Shown one piece after another: positions 46,613 to 60,060 of a DNA stretch of 64,000 nt. The stretch covers positions 1,279,175-1,343,174 of the forward strand of contig JAQPZY010001129.1 of NCBI GenBank assembly GCA_029931535.1. The letters are read 5' to 3'. The translations under genes were made by a program, and so were the position numbers. Source of the stretch: Margaritifera margaritifera. Lineage: Eukaryota > Mollusca > Bivalvia > Unionida > Margaritiferidae. A model generated the notes under the pieces. It saw only the letters and a list, made by a program, of their open reading frames with translations. It had not been told where the DNA came from and did no database searches. How positions within the stretch are numbered: position 1 is the first letter of the stretch; every line of letters starts with the position of its first letter.

Positions 46613-47952
46613 TAGGGCTGGGACGATACGCGTATGAGGCAATAAGATACGTATCATGATAAACGTGTTACAATACGATACGTATCACGATATTATTTCA
46701 TACATTTCAAAGCAAGTTTTAGTCATGCAAGCACTTGTACTCTTCATGGTATTGTTTGTAAATTTGTGCCATTATATTAAAATGGATTTTTTAAAAATAT
46801 TGTAAGACTGAATGAATAAAGAATAAATACATAAAGTTTTATGTTATCCTTTATTATAAGAAAGAAAATAAAGTAACTTCAAGAGAAAACTTCTTCTCCT
46901 AAGCCATAGACAAATGACTAGACCTTAAAACTCATGACTAGAATATCCCAATATCAATGTGAAATATCTGGTTAGTAAAAATTTAAGAAACATCAATGCT
47001 AATGTCAAAATGATTTCCCCAGTGAAATCTAGTGGAATTCAATCGCTGATTACTGACTAGAAATATCGAATACGTAACTATTAGCTTCAAAATATAAAAT
47101 TTAACTAGCAATGAATCAATGGGGGGAAAAAATACCAGTGTTTAATATAGAGTAAGAATGTGATTATCAGCTTAATATTTGACTAGTTCAGACCACTTAC
47201 ACAAGTCACAAGTACATACACCTGAACTCAGAAGTAGTGCTTGGAAAAGTACATTAAACAAAACAGTATGTGATCAACTATTGACAGAGGCCTCGTCAGA
47301 AGCAATACAAATTCCTGTCTCGTGTTTAATTGGCTGAGTTCCTTAGGAGTTAGCTGGATATTTTTTTTAACTTCCAAATATTATTCAACAGTATTAGGTT
47401 GACCAGATCCAACCGGTTTTCTAATGTGTGCAGATTTTTCAGATTTAATTTCACTTTTAATTTTAGCTTTAGAATTGGAAATAGTAGGATGATGTCGAGT
47501 AAGATGGATTCGCATATTTGTTGTGTTCCCAGTATGGTTCATGACAGCTAGACAGACTTTACATATTGTTTTTGTTTTTACTGTATTTCAGACTCCATTC
47601 TGCACATATACTGGGTGTCCGAAATGGTCCCACACATAATATGTTGATCCTGAAAATATGGACAAACTCTCCTTCATCACCCATGTTTACTGACATATGA
47701 ATTATTGCTTTTGCAAGGTATTTTCTAATTGGTCAAAATACACCCATGAAAGATCAATTCTCCAATCATTTTACCTGTTATATTATGCATTTGAATACTC
47801 TTCACAATGGAGGCGAACTTGGGGATAAGACTAAACTTCCTACCAAACACGTTTTTTGATGGAAATTGATACTAGTTTGTACGTATCGATACACGAATCT
47901 GCGGATTTTAAATCATGATACATTTATGCAGCTATGAATTGTCCTTGCACTA
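46613..47952 (-). mobile_element. hAT element 3 with perfect 8-bp target duplication
   Basis: A 1340-bp element with ends TAGGGCTGGGAC and, read inward, TAGTGCAAGGAC (9 of 12 match). It is flanked by perfect 8-bp repeats ATTAGCAT (46605-46612, 47953-47960). The end at 46613 is followed by clustered GATAC motifs (GGGACGATACGCG, AAGATACGTATCATG). It carries a BED finger remnant on the minus strand. Confidence 0.85.
47385..47700 (-). pseudogene. BED zinc-finger remnant of hAT element 3
   Basis: On the minus strand from about 47700: MSVNMGDEGEFVHI, then VWDHFGHPVYV, one stop, then KTICKVCLAVM and GNTTNMRIHLTRHHPTI. The W-x2-F, C-x2-C and H-x4-H elements make a recognisable BED finger. The rest of the transposase (catalytic core and dimerisation region) cannot be found towards 46613. 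The in-frame stop between the aromatic and Cys elements shows it is dead. Confidence 0.8.
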
Positions 47953-48755
47953 ATTAGCATCTTACAGATTCAATGCATCTTGCAAGGATGTAACTTTTGT
48001 TTTCAGATATAATGATCTGCACATCAGTAACCCACTTTGAAAATGAGAATTATGCCAAGAAAATGAATGGATAAAAATAAAGAAACAAATCTGTCAAAAT
48101 CTCAATTCCCCAAATATAATGCATTTTTACAAAATATTGAATGAAATGCAGTTCACTTGCAAAATAAATCACCATGAATGCCTTCTACATTCTTGTCTTA
48201 TTCAGATGATACTAAATTTGACTGTCTATGACCTATGACTGTGTTGACTTTTGAGTGGGATTTGGTTGTTTGGTTTGACTGGTGTGGAGGCTTTGCCTAC
48301 TTTCACAGGGCTCAAAATTAGCGGTAGTCCGCTAGCCCAAGCCTAGTAAATTTCCCCTCGAACTAGTAGTTTTCATAATTTTAATAGTCTGATGGCTAGT
48401 AAAGTTTCAGTTGTTGCCAGTCGGCATTTATTTACGCTGTCATAAAGTAATTTTCAAAAATCTGAATGATCGGAAGATGTCACAAGTTGTCTCAGAGCTA
48501 ATCACATATATTCCCAAAATTCAATTACTCCCCTAGAGGGTACGAACAAATAAGTATTTTACAGATCATATTTCAAAACAAGGCTGTATAAATCTTTACT
48601 GGTTTTGTTAGATTTATAATGTAAAGTTGTATATCAAAAACTGATGGTCTGAGTTTCCTGACCTTTCCTACCCCTTTTTTTTTTTTATAGATATTTTGAC
48701 ATTATTGTTGGGGTGTGAGGTCAGAGTGCATTGCCAGTATTGAAAAGTAGGAATT
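47953..48755. other. Intergenic, nothing recognised
   Basis: Starts with the right target duplication of hAT element 3. A CCCCTAGAGGGTAC motif near 48530 resembles CTCF sites weakly. Confidence 0.4.
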
Positions 48756-48910
48756 TGCCAAAACAATGTGGTGTAGGCATAGGGTAGCTGCTTCCTACTG
48801 GGCCTAGCAAATTTAAAGAACCTTACATCGAGCTCTACCCACATAAAATCAATAGCAAGATGATTTATCACCTCAGGAATTGCAAGTAGAACATCTGTTA
48901 TGTCTTTAAT
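48756..48910 (-). pseudogene. Coding-like segment, copy a (paralogue of 49290-49443)
   Basis: The minus strand reads INHLAIDFMWVELDVRFFKF, then ARPSRKQLPYAYTT. The plus-strand copy at 49290 reads INHLPVDLMQVGIDVRLFKF, then AKPGSKRQPTL. The same protein pattern is kept despite many base differences, which suggests descent from a coding sequence. I do not recognise the family. The frame is closed by stops shortly upstream, so no intact gene is present. Confidence 0.4.
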
Positions 48911-49179
48911 TCGTTGACAGACAAGATGAAACTATTGCATTGACAAAATATGACCTGATTCTCACCATTTGCATTGCTAGTCACATGATTACACAAATCT
49001 CGCAGCCTACATATCCATGACATCAGAGGTCCAATAGTCACGTGATACCAACAAGAACCCCTTTCCAATGTTTGTTTGAAAAATTAGAAAATATTAAGTG
49101 AAAGTCACATGATGTTTTTTAGAAAACGAAAAATCACACAATTTTCAACATATTTATTCTGAGAACCACCACCAGAAAC

Positions 49180-49443
49180 ATGTCACAGTTGCAGCAACCT
49201 GGAAAAAGACCGATTCATCATGTAGATAGCACATGTCAACACATTAGTCGCGTGATACTAACAAAAACAGCATTGACATGCTCTCTGTCTGATGAATCTA
49301 TCAATAAATTAAAGACAATGAATGTTATACTAACAATTTCTGAGAAGATAAATCATCTTCCTGTTGATTTGATGCAGGTAGGGATCGATGTAAGGTTGTT
49401 TAAGTTTGCCAAGCCCGGTAGTAAGCGGCAACCAACTTTATAA
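49180..49443 (+). pseudogene. Coding-like segment, copy b
   Basis: An 87-codon frame whose second half (from about 49320, ILTISEKINHLPVDLMQVG) matches the inverse-oriented copy at 48756-48910. The first half (MSQLQQPGKRPIHHV) has no match there. It may be a dispersed mobile fragment or a terminal exon duplicate; no splice acceptor or transposon ends were found. Confidence 0.35.
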
Positions 49444-50276
49444 CAATCCATTTTTTGTCATCTTTTGTTTTCATATTTAAAATCTAGGGGCCCATTTTTC
49501 TTCCCATTTTACTGATCGTATCATTCACTGGTTACTATTTTGTGGAAAGGCTGGGAAAAGTTTAGGTATTTAGTATTTATGCTTCAGAAATGGGTCGGGG
49601 TTGGGGGGGACCTATTTAAACCATTTTAACATATTATTCAAGGTTTGCTAGTATATACTAATGTGATTGTGGACACACGGCATTGAGTTCGAAATGCCAT
49701 GAAGATTGTGTATACTTAAGCTATGGATATTTTTCTCGATCAATTGAAATTAAAAGTAATAATTTATCTCACCATGCCACAGGAAGAGACAAAAGAACAA
49801 TTGATGTGTATGCTGAATTTTTCTGGTCTTGAAGGAAAATTCCAAATTTTGGTTCTGCCTTCTAAACTTAATAGTTTACATTGTGATGGACTTCACTTAT
49901 TCAAACTGTTAAAGACTAGATACTGTACATGTCAGTTGTACTCTTGCAATTTAGGCAACCTCACTGTTTCTTGTTGAGCTATTGCATTGTAATTAATGTG
50001 TTGCATGAAGACTAAGCAAGATGCAACAGGCGTTACATTTTTCATATACACTGGGTCTTGTGTAGAATGCATTTGGCAAACATCACAATTACATATAATG
50101 GGGGCTGCCATATTGATCTTCTTCCAGTCACCCCAGTCCCATGACTGACAGTCATATTACACGCATATCTTTAACCCGATGACTATGAAACTTTCCGTAT
50201 TGAAAGTACATTTGTGGTCGGTCTTATTAATAGGGAAGAAAATTCCTAAACATTCCTAAAATAAATACTATGAAAT
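49444..50276. other. Intergenic flank of satellite array
   Basis: An 84-codon frame at 49723 has no recognised domain. The satellite starts abruptly at 50277; the flank shows no terminal repeat at the border. Confidence 0.45.
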
Positions 50277-50506
50277 GGACCAATGCAGAAAATGATGACA
50301 AAATGTTGTCACAAAAGCAAGATAGAAGTAATATTGTACTAACCGGTAATTTACAAGTGAATTATTGGAAGCCATTTTACATCTCTGTTGGTGCTTTTCA
50401 CCTTGTGAATGTTTTAACACTGCTGATTTCCCCATGGAGGCCACCCAGAAAAAAACCTGTTAATGTACTCCAACGAATGTGTTGTTTCATGTTTATTCCA
50501 TTCCAC

Positions 50507-50559
50507 AGACAGGAAGGCATATTCATGTAGACAGGGCCCCATCTACATGCATAAGACTT
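50507..50559. repeat. Representative satellite hairpin (~52 bp), about sixty copies in the array
   Basis: Every submodule carries an inverted repeat: AGGAAGGCATATTCATGTAG, then AT-GGGGCCC-A/C-AT, then CTACATGCATAARCCTTCCT. In copies with GGGGCCCC, the central 24 bp from ATGTAGAT to ATCTACAT are a perfect palindrome (for example near 51155-51178). Copies near 51289, 56091, 57846 and 62147 have lost the tip. Confidence 0.9.
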
Positions 50560-51069
50560 CCTGAAATTGGATGACAACACAAAACACAAGCAATTCACTC
50601 CAACACTTATGTTGTTTCATGTTTATTCCATTCCACGAACAGGAATGCATATTCATGTAGATGGGGCCCGATCTACATTTATAAGCTTTGCAGACGTTGG
50701 AATGAAACAAACACAGAACAAAAACCAGCAATGCACTCCAATATTTGTGTTGGTTCATGTTTATTCCATTCCACGCACAAGAAGTCATATTCATGTAGAT
50801 GGGGCCCAATCTACACGCATAAGCCTTCCTGACGTTGGAAAGGTAAAGAAAGGTGTACAGCCTATATTTAGTTTTATTTCTTGAATTTAAATGTCCTGTG
50901 TCACTTTGTACCAATGCAGAAAATGATGACAAAATGTTGTCACAACAGCAAGATTAAAATAACATTGTATTTTCCGGTAATTTACTAGTGAATTATTGGA
51001 AGCCATATTACATTTCTGTTGGTGCTTTTCACCTTCTGAATATTTTAACACTGCTGATTTCCCCATGGA

Positions 51070-53500
51070 GGCCACTGAGAAGAAAAGTTGTTAATGTACT
51101 CCAATGAATGTGTTGTTTCATGTTTATTCCATTCCACAGACAGGAAGGCATATTCATGTAGATGGGGCCCCATCTACATGTATAAACCTTCCTGAAATTG
51201 GATGACAACAAACACAAAACACAAGCGAACAACTCCAACACTTATGTTGTTTCATGTTTATTCTATTCCACGGACAGGAAGGCATATTCATGTCTGCATA
51301 AGCCTTCCTGAAATTGAAATGAAACAAACAGAAAACACAAGCAATTCACTCCAATGCTTATGGTGTTTCATGTTTATTCCATTCTACGGACAGGGAGGCA
51401 TATTAATGTAGATGGGGCCCAATCTACATGCATAAGCCTTCCTGACATTGGATGACAACAAACACAAAATAACAGAAGTAATGAATTCCAATGCTTGTTT
51501 TTTTTCATGTTCATTCCATTCCACGGACAGGAAGGCATATTCATGTAGATGGGACCCAATCTACATGCATAAGCCTTCCTGACATTGGAAAGGTAAAGAA
51601 AGGTGTGCAGCCTATCTTTTGTTTTATTTATTGAATCTAAATGCCCTGTGTCACTTTGGACCAATGCAGAAAATGATGACAAAATGTTGTCACAAAAGCA
51701 AGATAGAAGTAACATTGTACCAACCGGTAATTTACTAGTGAATTATTGGAAGCCATTTTACATCTCTGTTGGTGCTTTTCACCTTGTGAATATTTTAACA
51801 CTGCTGATTTCCCCCATGGAGGCCACCGAGAAAAAACCTGTTAATGTACTCCAATGAATGTTTTGTTTCATGTTTATTCCATTCCACAGACAGGAAGGCA
51901 TATTCATGTAGATGGGGCCCCATCTACATGCATAAACCTTCCTGAAATTGGATGACAACAAACACAAAACACAAGCGTATAACTCCAACAAATATCTTGT
52001 TTCATGTTTATTCCATTCCACGGACAGGAAGACATATTCATGTAGATGCGGCCCAATCTACATTTATAAGCTTTGCAGACGTTGGAATGAAACAAACACA
52101 AAACAAAAAGAAGCAATCCACTCCAATACTTGTGTTGCTTCATGTTTATTCCATTCCACGCACAGGAAGACATATTCATGTAGATGGGGCCCAATCTACA
52201 TTTATAAGCTTTGCCGACGTTGGAATGAAACAAACACAAAACAAAAAGAACCAATGCACTCCAATACTTGTGTTGCTTCATGTTTATTCCATTCCACGCA
52301 CAGGAAGGCATATTCATGTAGATGGGGCCCAATCTACACACATAAGCCTTCCTGACGTTTGAAAGGTAAAGAAAGGTGTCCAACCTATCTTTAGTTTCAT
52401 TTAATGAATCTAAGCATCCCTTGTCACTTTAGACAAATTCAGAAAATGTTGACAAAATGTTGTCACAAAAGCAAGATAGAAGTAATATTGTACTAACCGG
52501 TAACTTACTAGTGAATTATTGGAAGCCATTTTACATCTCTGTTGGTTCTTTTTACCTTGTAAATGTTTTTCCACTGCTGATTTCCCCATGGAGGCCACTG
52601 AGAAGAAAAGTTGTTAATGTACTCCAATGAATGTGTTGTTTCATGTTTATTCCATTCCACAGACAGGAAGGCATATTAATGTAGATGGGGCCCAATCTAC
52701 ATGCATAAGCCTTCCTGACATTGGATGACAACAAACCCAAAATAACAGAAGCAATAAATTCCAATGCTTGTGTTTTTTCATGTTCATTCCATTCCACGGA
52801 CAGGAAGGCATATTCATGTAGATGGGACCCAATCTACATGCATAAGCCTTCCTGACATTGGAAAGGTAAAGAAAGGTGTACAGCCTATCTTTAGTTTTAT
52901 TTATTGAATTTAAATGTCCTGTGTCACTTTGTACCAATGCAGAAAATGATGACAAAATGTTGTCACAAAAGCAAGATAGAAATAACATTGTATCAGCCGG
53001 TAATTTACTAGTGAATTATTGGAAGCCATATTACATTTCTGTTGGTGCTTTTCACCTTGTGAATATTTTAACACTGCTGATTTCCCCATGGAGGACACCG
53101 AGAAAAAAAAAATGTTAATGTACTCCAATGAATGTGTTGTTTCATGTTTATTTAATTCCACAGACAGGAAGGCATATTCATGTAGATGGGGCCCCATCTA
53201 CATGTATAAACCTTCCTGAAATTGGATGACAACAAACACAAAACACAAGCGAATAACTACAACACTTATGTTGTTTCATGTTTATTCCATTCCACAGACA
53301 GGAAGGCACATTAATGTAGATGGGGCCCAATCTACATTTATAAGCTTTGCCGACAATAGAATGAAACAAACACAAAACAAAAAGAACCGATGCACTCCAA
53401 TACTTGTGTAGTTTCATGTTTATTCAATTCCACGGACAGTAAGGCATATTCATGTAGATGGGACCCAATCTACATGCATAAGCCTTCCTGACATTGGAAA
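51070..53500 (+). repeat. Higher-order block, copy A
   Basis: Ordered modules of 773, 500 and 636 bp, preceded by most of a 750-bp module. Nearly identical to copy B 6558 bp downstream and to copy C a further 4301 bp downstream. Even single-base variants such as ATGATTTCCCCCATGG recur at the corresponding places. Confidence 0.85.
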
Positions 53501-56500
53501 GGTAAAGAAAGGTGTACAGCCTATCTTTAGTTTTATTTATTGAATGAAAATGTCCTGTGTCACTTTGGACCAATGCAGAAAATGATGACAAAATGTTGTC
53601 ACAAAAGCAAGATAGAAGTAATATTGTACCAACCGGTAATTTACTAGTGAATTATTAGAAGCCAATTAACATCTCTGTTGGTGCTTTTCACCTTGTGAAT
53701 ATTTTAACACTGCTGATTTCCCCATGGAGGCCACAGAGAAAAAAACCTGTTAATGTACTCCAATGAATGTGTTGTTTCATGTTTATTCCATTCCACAGAC
53801 AGGAAGGCATATTCATGTAGATCGGGCCCCATCTACATGCATAAACATTCCTGAAATTGGATGACAACAAACACAAAACACAAGCGAATAACTCCAACAC
53901 TTATGTTGTTTCATGTTTATTCCATTCCACGGACAGGAAGGCATATTCATGTAGATGGGACCCAATCTACATGCATAAGCCTTCCTGACATTGGAAAGGT
54001 AAAGAAAGGTGTCCAACCTATCTTTAGTTTTATTTAATGAATCTAAACGTCCCTTGTCACTTTAGACAAATTCAGAAAATGATGACAAAATGTTGTCACA
54101 AAAGCAAGATAGAAGTAACATTGTACCAACCGGTAATATACTAGTGAATTATTGGAAGCCATTTTACATCTCTGTTGGTGCTTTTCACCTTGTGAATATT
54201 TTAACACTACAGATATCATCATGGAGGCCACCGAGAAGAAAAGTTGTTAATGTACTCCAATGAATGTTTTGTTTCATGTTTATTCCATTCCACAGACAGG
54301 AAGGCATATTCATGTAGATGGGGCCCAATCTACATGCATAAGCCTTCCTGACATTGGATGACAACAAACCCAAAATAACAGAAGCAATAAATTCCAATGC
54401 TTGTGTTTTTTCATGTTCATTCCATTCCACGGACAGGAAGGCATATTCATGTAGATGGGACCCAATCTACATGCATAAGCCTTCCTGACATTGGAAAGGT
54501 AAAGAAAGGTGTACAGCCTATCTTTAGTTTTATTTATTGAATTTAAATGTCCTGTGTCACTTTGTACCAATGCAGAAAATGATGACAAAATGTTGTCACA
54601 AAAGCAAGATAGAAATAACATTGTATCAGCCGGTAATTTACTAGTGAATTATTGGAAGCCATATTACATTTCTGTTGGTGCTTTTCACCTTGTGAATATT
54701 TTAACACTGCTGATTTCCCCATGGAGGCCACCGAGAAAAAAAAAATGTTAATGTACTCCAATGAATGTGTTGTTTCATGTTTATTTAATTCCACAGACAG
54801 GAAGGCATATTCATGTAGATGGGGCCCCATCTACATGTATAAACCTTCCTGAAATTGGATGACAACAAACACAAAACACAAGCGAATAACTACAACACTT
54901 ATGTTGTTTCATGTTTATTCCATTCCACAGACAGGAAGGCATATTAATGTAGATGGGGCCCAATCTACATTTATAAGCTTTGCCGACAATGGAATGAAAC
55001 AAACACAAAACAAAAAGAACCAATGCACTCCAATACTTGTGTAGTTTCATGTTCATTCCATTCCACGGACAGTAAGGCATATTCATGTAGATGGGACCCA
55101 ATCTACATGCATAAGCCTTCCTGACATTGGAAAGGTAAAGAAAGGTGTACAGCCTATCTTTAGTTTTATTTATTGAATGAAAATGTCCTGTGTCACTTTG
55201 GACCAATGCAGAAAATGATGACAAAATGTTGTCACAAAAGCAAGATAGAAGTAATATTGTACCAACCGGTAATTTACTAGTGAATTATTAGAAGCCAATT
55301 AACATCTCTGTTGGTGCTTTTCACCTTGTGAATATTTTAACACTGCTGATTTCCCCATGGAGGCCACAGAGAAAAAAACCTGTTAATGTACTCCAATGAA
55401 TGTGTTGTTTCATGTTTATTCCATTCCACAGACAGGAAGGCATATTCATGTAGATCGGGCCCCATCTACATGCATAAACATTCCTGAAATTGGATGACAA
55501 CAAACACAAAACAGAAGCGAATAACTACAACACTTATGTTGTTTCATGTTATTCCATTCCACGGACAGGAAGGCATATTCATGTAGATGGGACCCAATCT
55601 ACATGCATAAGCCTTCCTGACATTGGAAAGGTAAAGAAAGGTGTAAAGCCCATCTTTTGTTTTATTTATTGAATCTAAATGTCCTGTGTCACTTTGGACC
55701 AATTCACTTTGGACCAATGCAGAAAATGATGACAAAATGTTGTCACAAAAGCAAGATAGAAGTAACATTGTACCAACCGGTAATATACTAGTGAATTATT
55801 GGAAGCCATTTTACATCTCTGTTGGTGCTTTTCACCTTGTCAATATTTTAACACTGCTGATATCCCCATGGAGGCCACCTAGAAAAAACCTGTTAATGTA
55901 CTCCAATGAATGTGTTGTTTCATGTTTATTCCATTCCACAGACAGGAAGGCATATTCATGTAGATGGGGCCCCATCTACATGTATAAACCTTCCTGAAAT
56001 TGGATGACAACAAACACAAAACACAAGCGAACAACTCCAACACTTATGTTGTTTCATGTTTATTCTATTCCACGGACAGGAAGGCATATTCATGTCTGCA
56101 TAAGCCTTCCTGAAATTGAAATGAAACAAACAGAAAACACAAGCAATTCACTCCAATGCTTATGGTGTTTCATGTTTATTCCATTCTACGGACAGGGAGG
56201 CATATTAATGTAGATGGGGCCCAATCTACATGCATAAGCCTTCCTGACATTGGATGACAACAAACACAAAATAACAGAAGTAATGAAGTCCAATGCTTGT
56301 TTTTTTTCATGTTCATTCCATTCCACGGACAGGAAGGCATATTCATGTAGATGGGACCCAATCTACATGCATAAGCCTTCCTGACATTGGAAAGGTAAAG
56401 AAAGGTGTGCAGCCTATCTTTTGTTTTATTTATTGAATCTAAATGCCCTGTGTCACTTTGGACCAATGCAGAAAATGATGACAAAATGTTGTCACAAAAG

Positions 56501-57629
56501 CAAGATAGAAGTAATATTGTACCAACCGGTAATTTACTAGTGAATTATTAGAAGCCAATTAACATCTCTGTTGGTGCTTTTCACCTTGTGAATATTTTAA
56601 CACTGCTGATTTCCCCATGGAGGCCACAGAGAAAAAAACCTGTTAATGTACTCCAATGAATGTGTTGTTTCATGTTTATTCCATTCCACAGACAGGAAGG
56701 CATATTCATGTAGATCGGGCCCCATCTACATGTATAAACATTCCTGAAATTGGATGACAACAAACACAAAACAGAAGCGAATAACTACAACACTTATGTT
56801 GTTTCACGTTATTCCATTCCACGGACAGGAAGGCATATTCATGTAGATGGGACCCAATCTACATGCATAAGCCTTCCTGACATTGGAAAGGTAAAGAAAG
56901 TTGTAAAGCCCATCTTTTGTTTTATTTATTGAATCTAAATGTCCTGTGTCACTTTGGACCAATTCACTTTGGACCAATGCAGAAAATGATGACAAAATGT
57001 TGTCACAAAAGCAAGATAGAAGTAATATTGTACCAACCGGTAATTTACTAGTGAATTATTAGAAGCCAATTAACATCTCTGTTGGTGCTTTTCACCTTGT
57101 GAATATTTTAACACTGCTGATTTCCCCATGGAGGCCACAGAGATAAAAACCTGTTAATGTACTCCAATGAATGTGTTGTTTCATGTTTATTCCATTCCAC
57201 AGACAGGAAGGCATATTCATGTAGATCGGGCCCCATCTACATGCATAAACATTCCTGAAATTGGATGACAACAAACACAAAACACAAGCGAATAACTACA
57301 ACACTTATGTTGTTTCATGTTATTCCATTCCACGGACAGGAAGGCATATTCATGTAGATGGGACCCAATCTACATGCATAAGCCTTCCTGACATTGGAAA
57401 GGTAAAGAAAGGTGTAAAGCCCATCTTTTGTTTTATTTATTGAATCTAAATGTCCTGTGTCACTTTGGACCAATGCAGAAAATGATGACAAAATGTTGTC
57501 ACAAAAGCAAGATAGAAGTAACATTGTACCAACCGGTAATATACTAGTGAATTATTGGAAGCCATTTTACATCTCTGTTGGTGCTTTTCACCTTGTCAAT
57601 ATTTTAACACTGCTGATATCCCCATGGAG

Positions 57630-60060
57630 GCCACCGAGAAAAAACCTGTTAATGTACTCCAATGAATGTGTTGTTTCATGTTTATTCCATTCCACAGACA
57701 GGAAGGCATATTCATGTAGATGGGGCCCCATCTACATGTATAAACCTTCCTGAAATTGGATGACAACAAACACAAAACACAAGCGAACAACTCCAACACT
57801 TATGTTGTTTCATGTTTATTCTATTCCACGGACAGGAAGGCATATTCATGTCTGCATAAGCCTTCCTGAAATTGAAATGAAACAAACAGAAAACACAAGC
57901 AATTCACTCCAATGCTTATGGTGTTTCATGTTTATTCCATTCTACGGACAGGGAGGCATATTAATGTAGATGGGGCCCAATCTACATGCATAAGCCTTCC
58001 TGACATTGGATGACAACAAACACAAAATAACAGAAGTAATGAATTCCAATGCTTGTTTTTTTTCATGTTCATTCCATTCCACGGACAGGAAGGCATATTC
58101 ATGTAGATGGGACCCAATCTACATGCATAAGCCTTCCTGACATTGGAAAGGTAAAGAAAGGTGTGCAGCCTATCTTTTGTTTTATTTATTGAATCTAAAT
58201 GCCCTGTGTCACTTTGGACCAATGCAGAAAATGATGACAAAATGTTGTCACAAAAGCAAGATAGAAGTAACATTGTACCAACCGGTAATTTACTAGTGAA
58301 TTATTGGAAGCCATTTTACATCTCTGTTGGTGCTTTTCACCTTGTGAATATTTTAACACTGCTGATTTCCCCCATGGAGGCCACCGAGAAAAAACCTGTT
58401 AATGTACTCCAATGAATGTTTTGTTTCATGTTTATTCCATTCCACAGACAGGAAGGCATATTCATGTAGATGGGGCCCCATCTACATGCATAAACCTTCC
58501 TGAAATTGGATGACAACAAACACAAAACACAAGCGTATAACTCCAACAAATATCTTGTTTCATGTTTATTCCATTCCACGGACAGGAAGACATATTCATG
58601 TAGATGCGGCCCAATCTACATTTATAAGCTTTGCAGACGTTGGAATGAAACAAACACAAAACAAAAAGAAGCAATCCACTCCAATACTTGTGTTGCTTCA
58701 TGTTTATTCCATTCCACGCACAGGAAGACATATTCATGTAGATGGGGCCCAATCTACATTTATAAGCTTTGCCGACGTTGGAATGAAACAAACACAAAAC
58801 AAAAAGAACCAATGCACTCCAATACTTGTGTTGCTTCATGTTTATTCCATTCCACGCACAGGAAGGCATATTCATGTAGATGGGGCCCAATCTACACACA
58901 TAAGCCTTCCTGACGTTTGAAAGGTAAAGAAAGGTGTCCAACCTATCTTTAGTTTCATTTAATGAATCTAAGCGTCCCTTGTCACTTTAGACAAATTCAG
59001 AAAATGTTGACAAAATGTTGTCACAAAAGCAAGATAGAAGTAATATTGTACTAACCGGTAACTTACTAGTGAATTATTGGAAGCCATTTTACATCTCTGT
59101 TGGTTCTTTTTACCTTGTAAATGTTTTTCCACTGCTGATTTCCCCATGGAGGCCACTGAGAAGAAAAGTTGTTAATGTACTCCAATGAATGTGTTGTTTC
59201 ATGTTTATTCCATTCCACAGACAGGAAGGCATATTAATGTAGATGGGGCCCAATCTACATGCATAAGCCTTCCTGACATTGGATGACAACAAACCCAAAA
59301 TAACAGAAGCAATAAATTTCAATGCTTGTGTTTTTTCATGTTCATTCCATTCCACGGACAGGAAGGCATATTCATGTAGATGGGACCCAATCTACATGCA
59401 TAAGCCTTCCTGACATTGGAAAGGTAAAGAAAGGTGTACAGCCTATCTTTAGTTTTATTTATTGAATTTAAATGTCCTGTGTCACTTTGTACCAATGCAG
59501 AAAATGATGACAAAATGTTGTCACAAAAGCAAGATAGAAATAACATTGTATCAGCCGGTAATTTACTAGTGAATTATTGGAAGCCATATTACATTTCTGT
59601 TGGTGCTTTTCACCTTCTGAATATTTTAACACTGCTGATTTCCCCATGGAGGCCACCGAGAAAAAAAAAATGTTAATGTACTCCAATGAATGTGTTGTTT
59701 CATGTTTATTTAATTCCACAGACAGGAAGGCATATTCATGTAGATGGGGCCCCATCTACATGTATAAACCTTCCTGAAATTGGATGACAACAAACACAAA
59801 ACACAAGCGAATAACTACAACACTTATGTTGTTTCATGTTTATTCCATTCCACAGACAGGAAGGCATATTAATGTAGATGGGGCCCAATCTACATTTATA
59901 AGCTTTGCCGACAATGGAATGAAACAAACACAAAACAAAAAGAACCAATGCACTCCAATACTTGTGTAGTTTCATGTTCATTCCATTCCACGGACAGTAA
60001 GGCATATTCATGTAGATGGGACCCAATCTACATGCATAAGCCTTCCTGACATTGGAAAGG
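57630..60060 (+). repeat. Higher-order block, copy B
   Basis: Corresponds to copy A at +6558 bp. The few differences include AGCGTCCC for AGCATCCC (near 58969) and CACCTTCTGAATA for CACCTTGTGAATA (near 59610). Confidence 0.85.
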
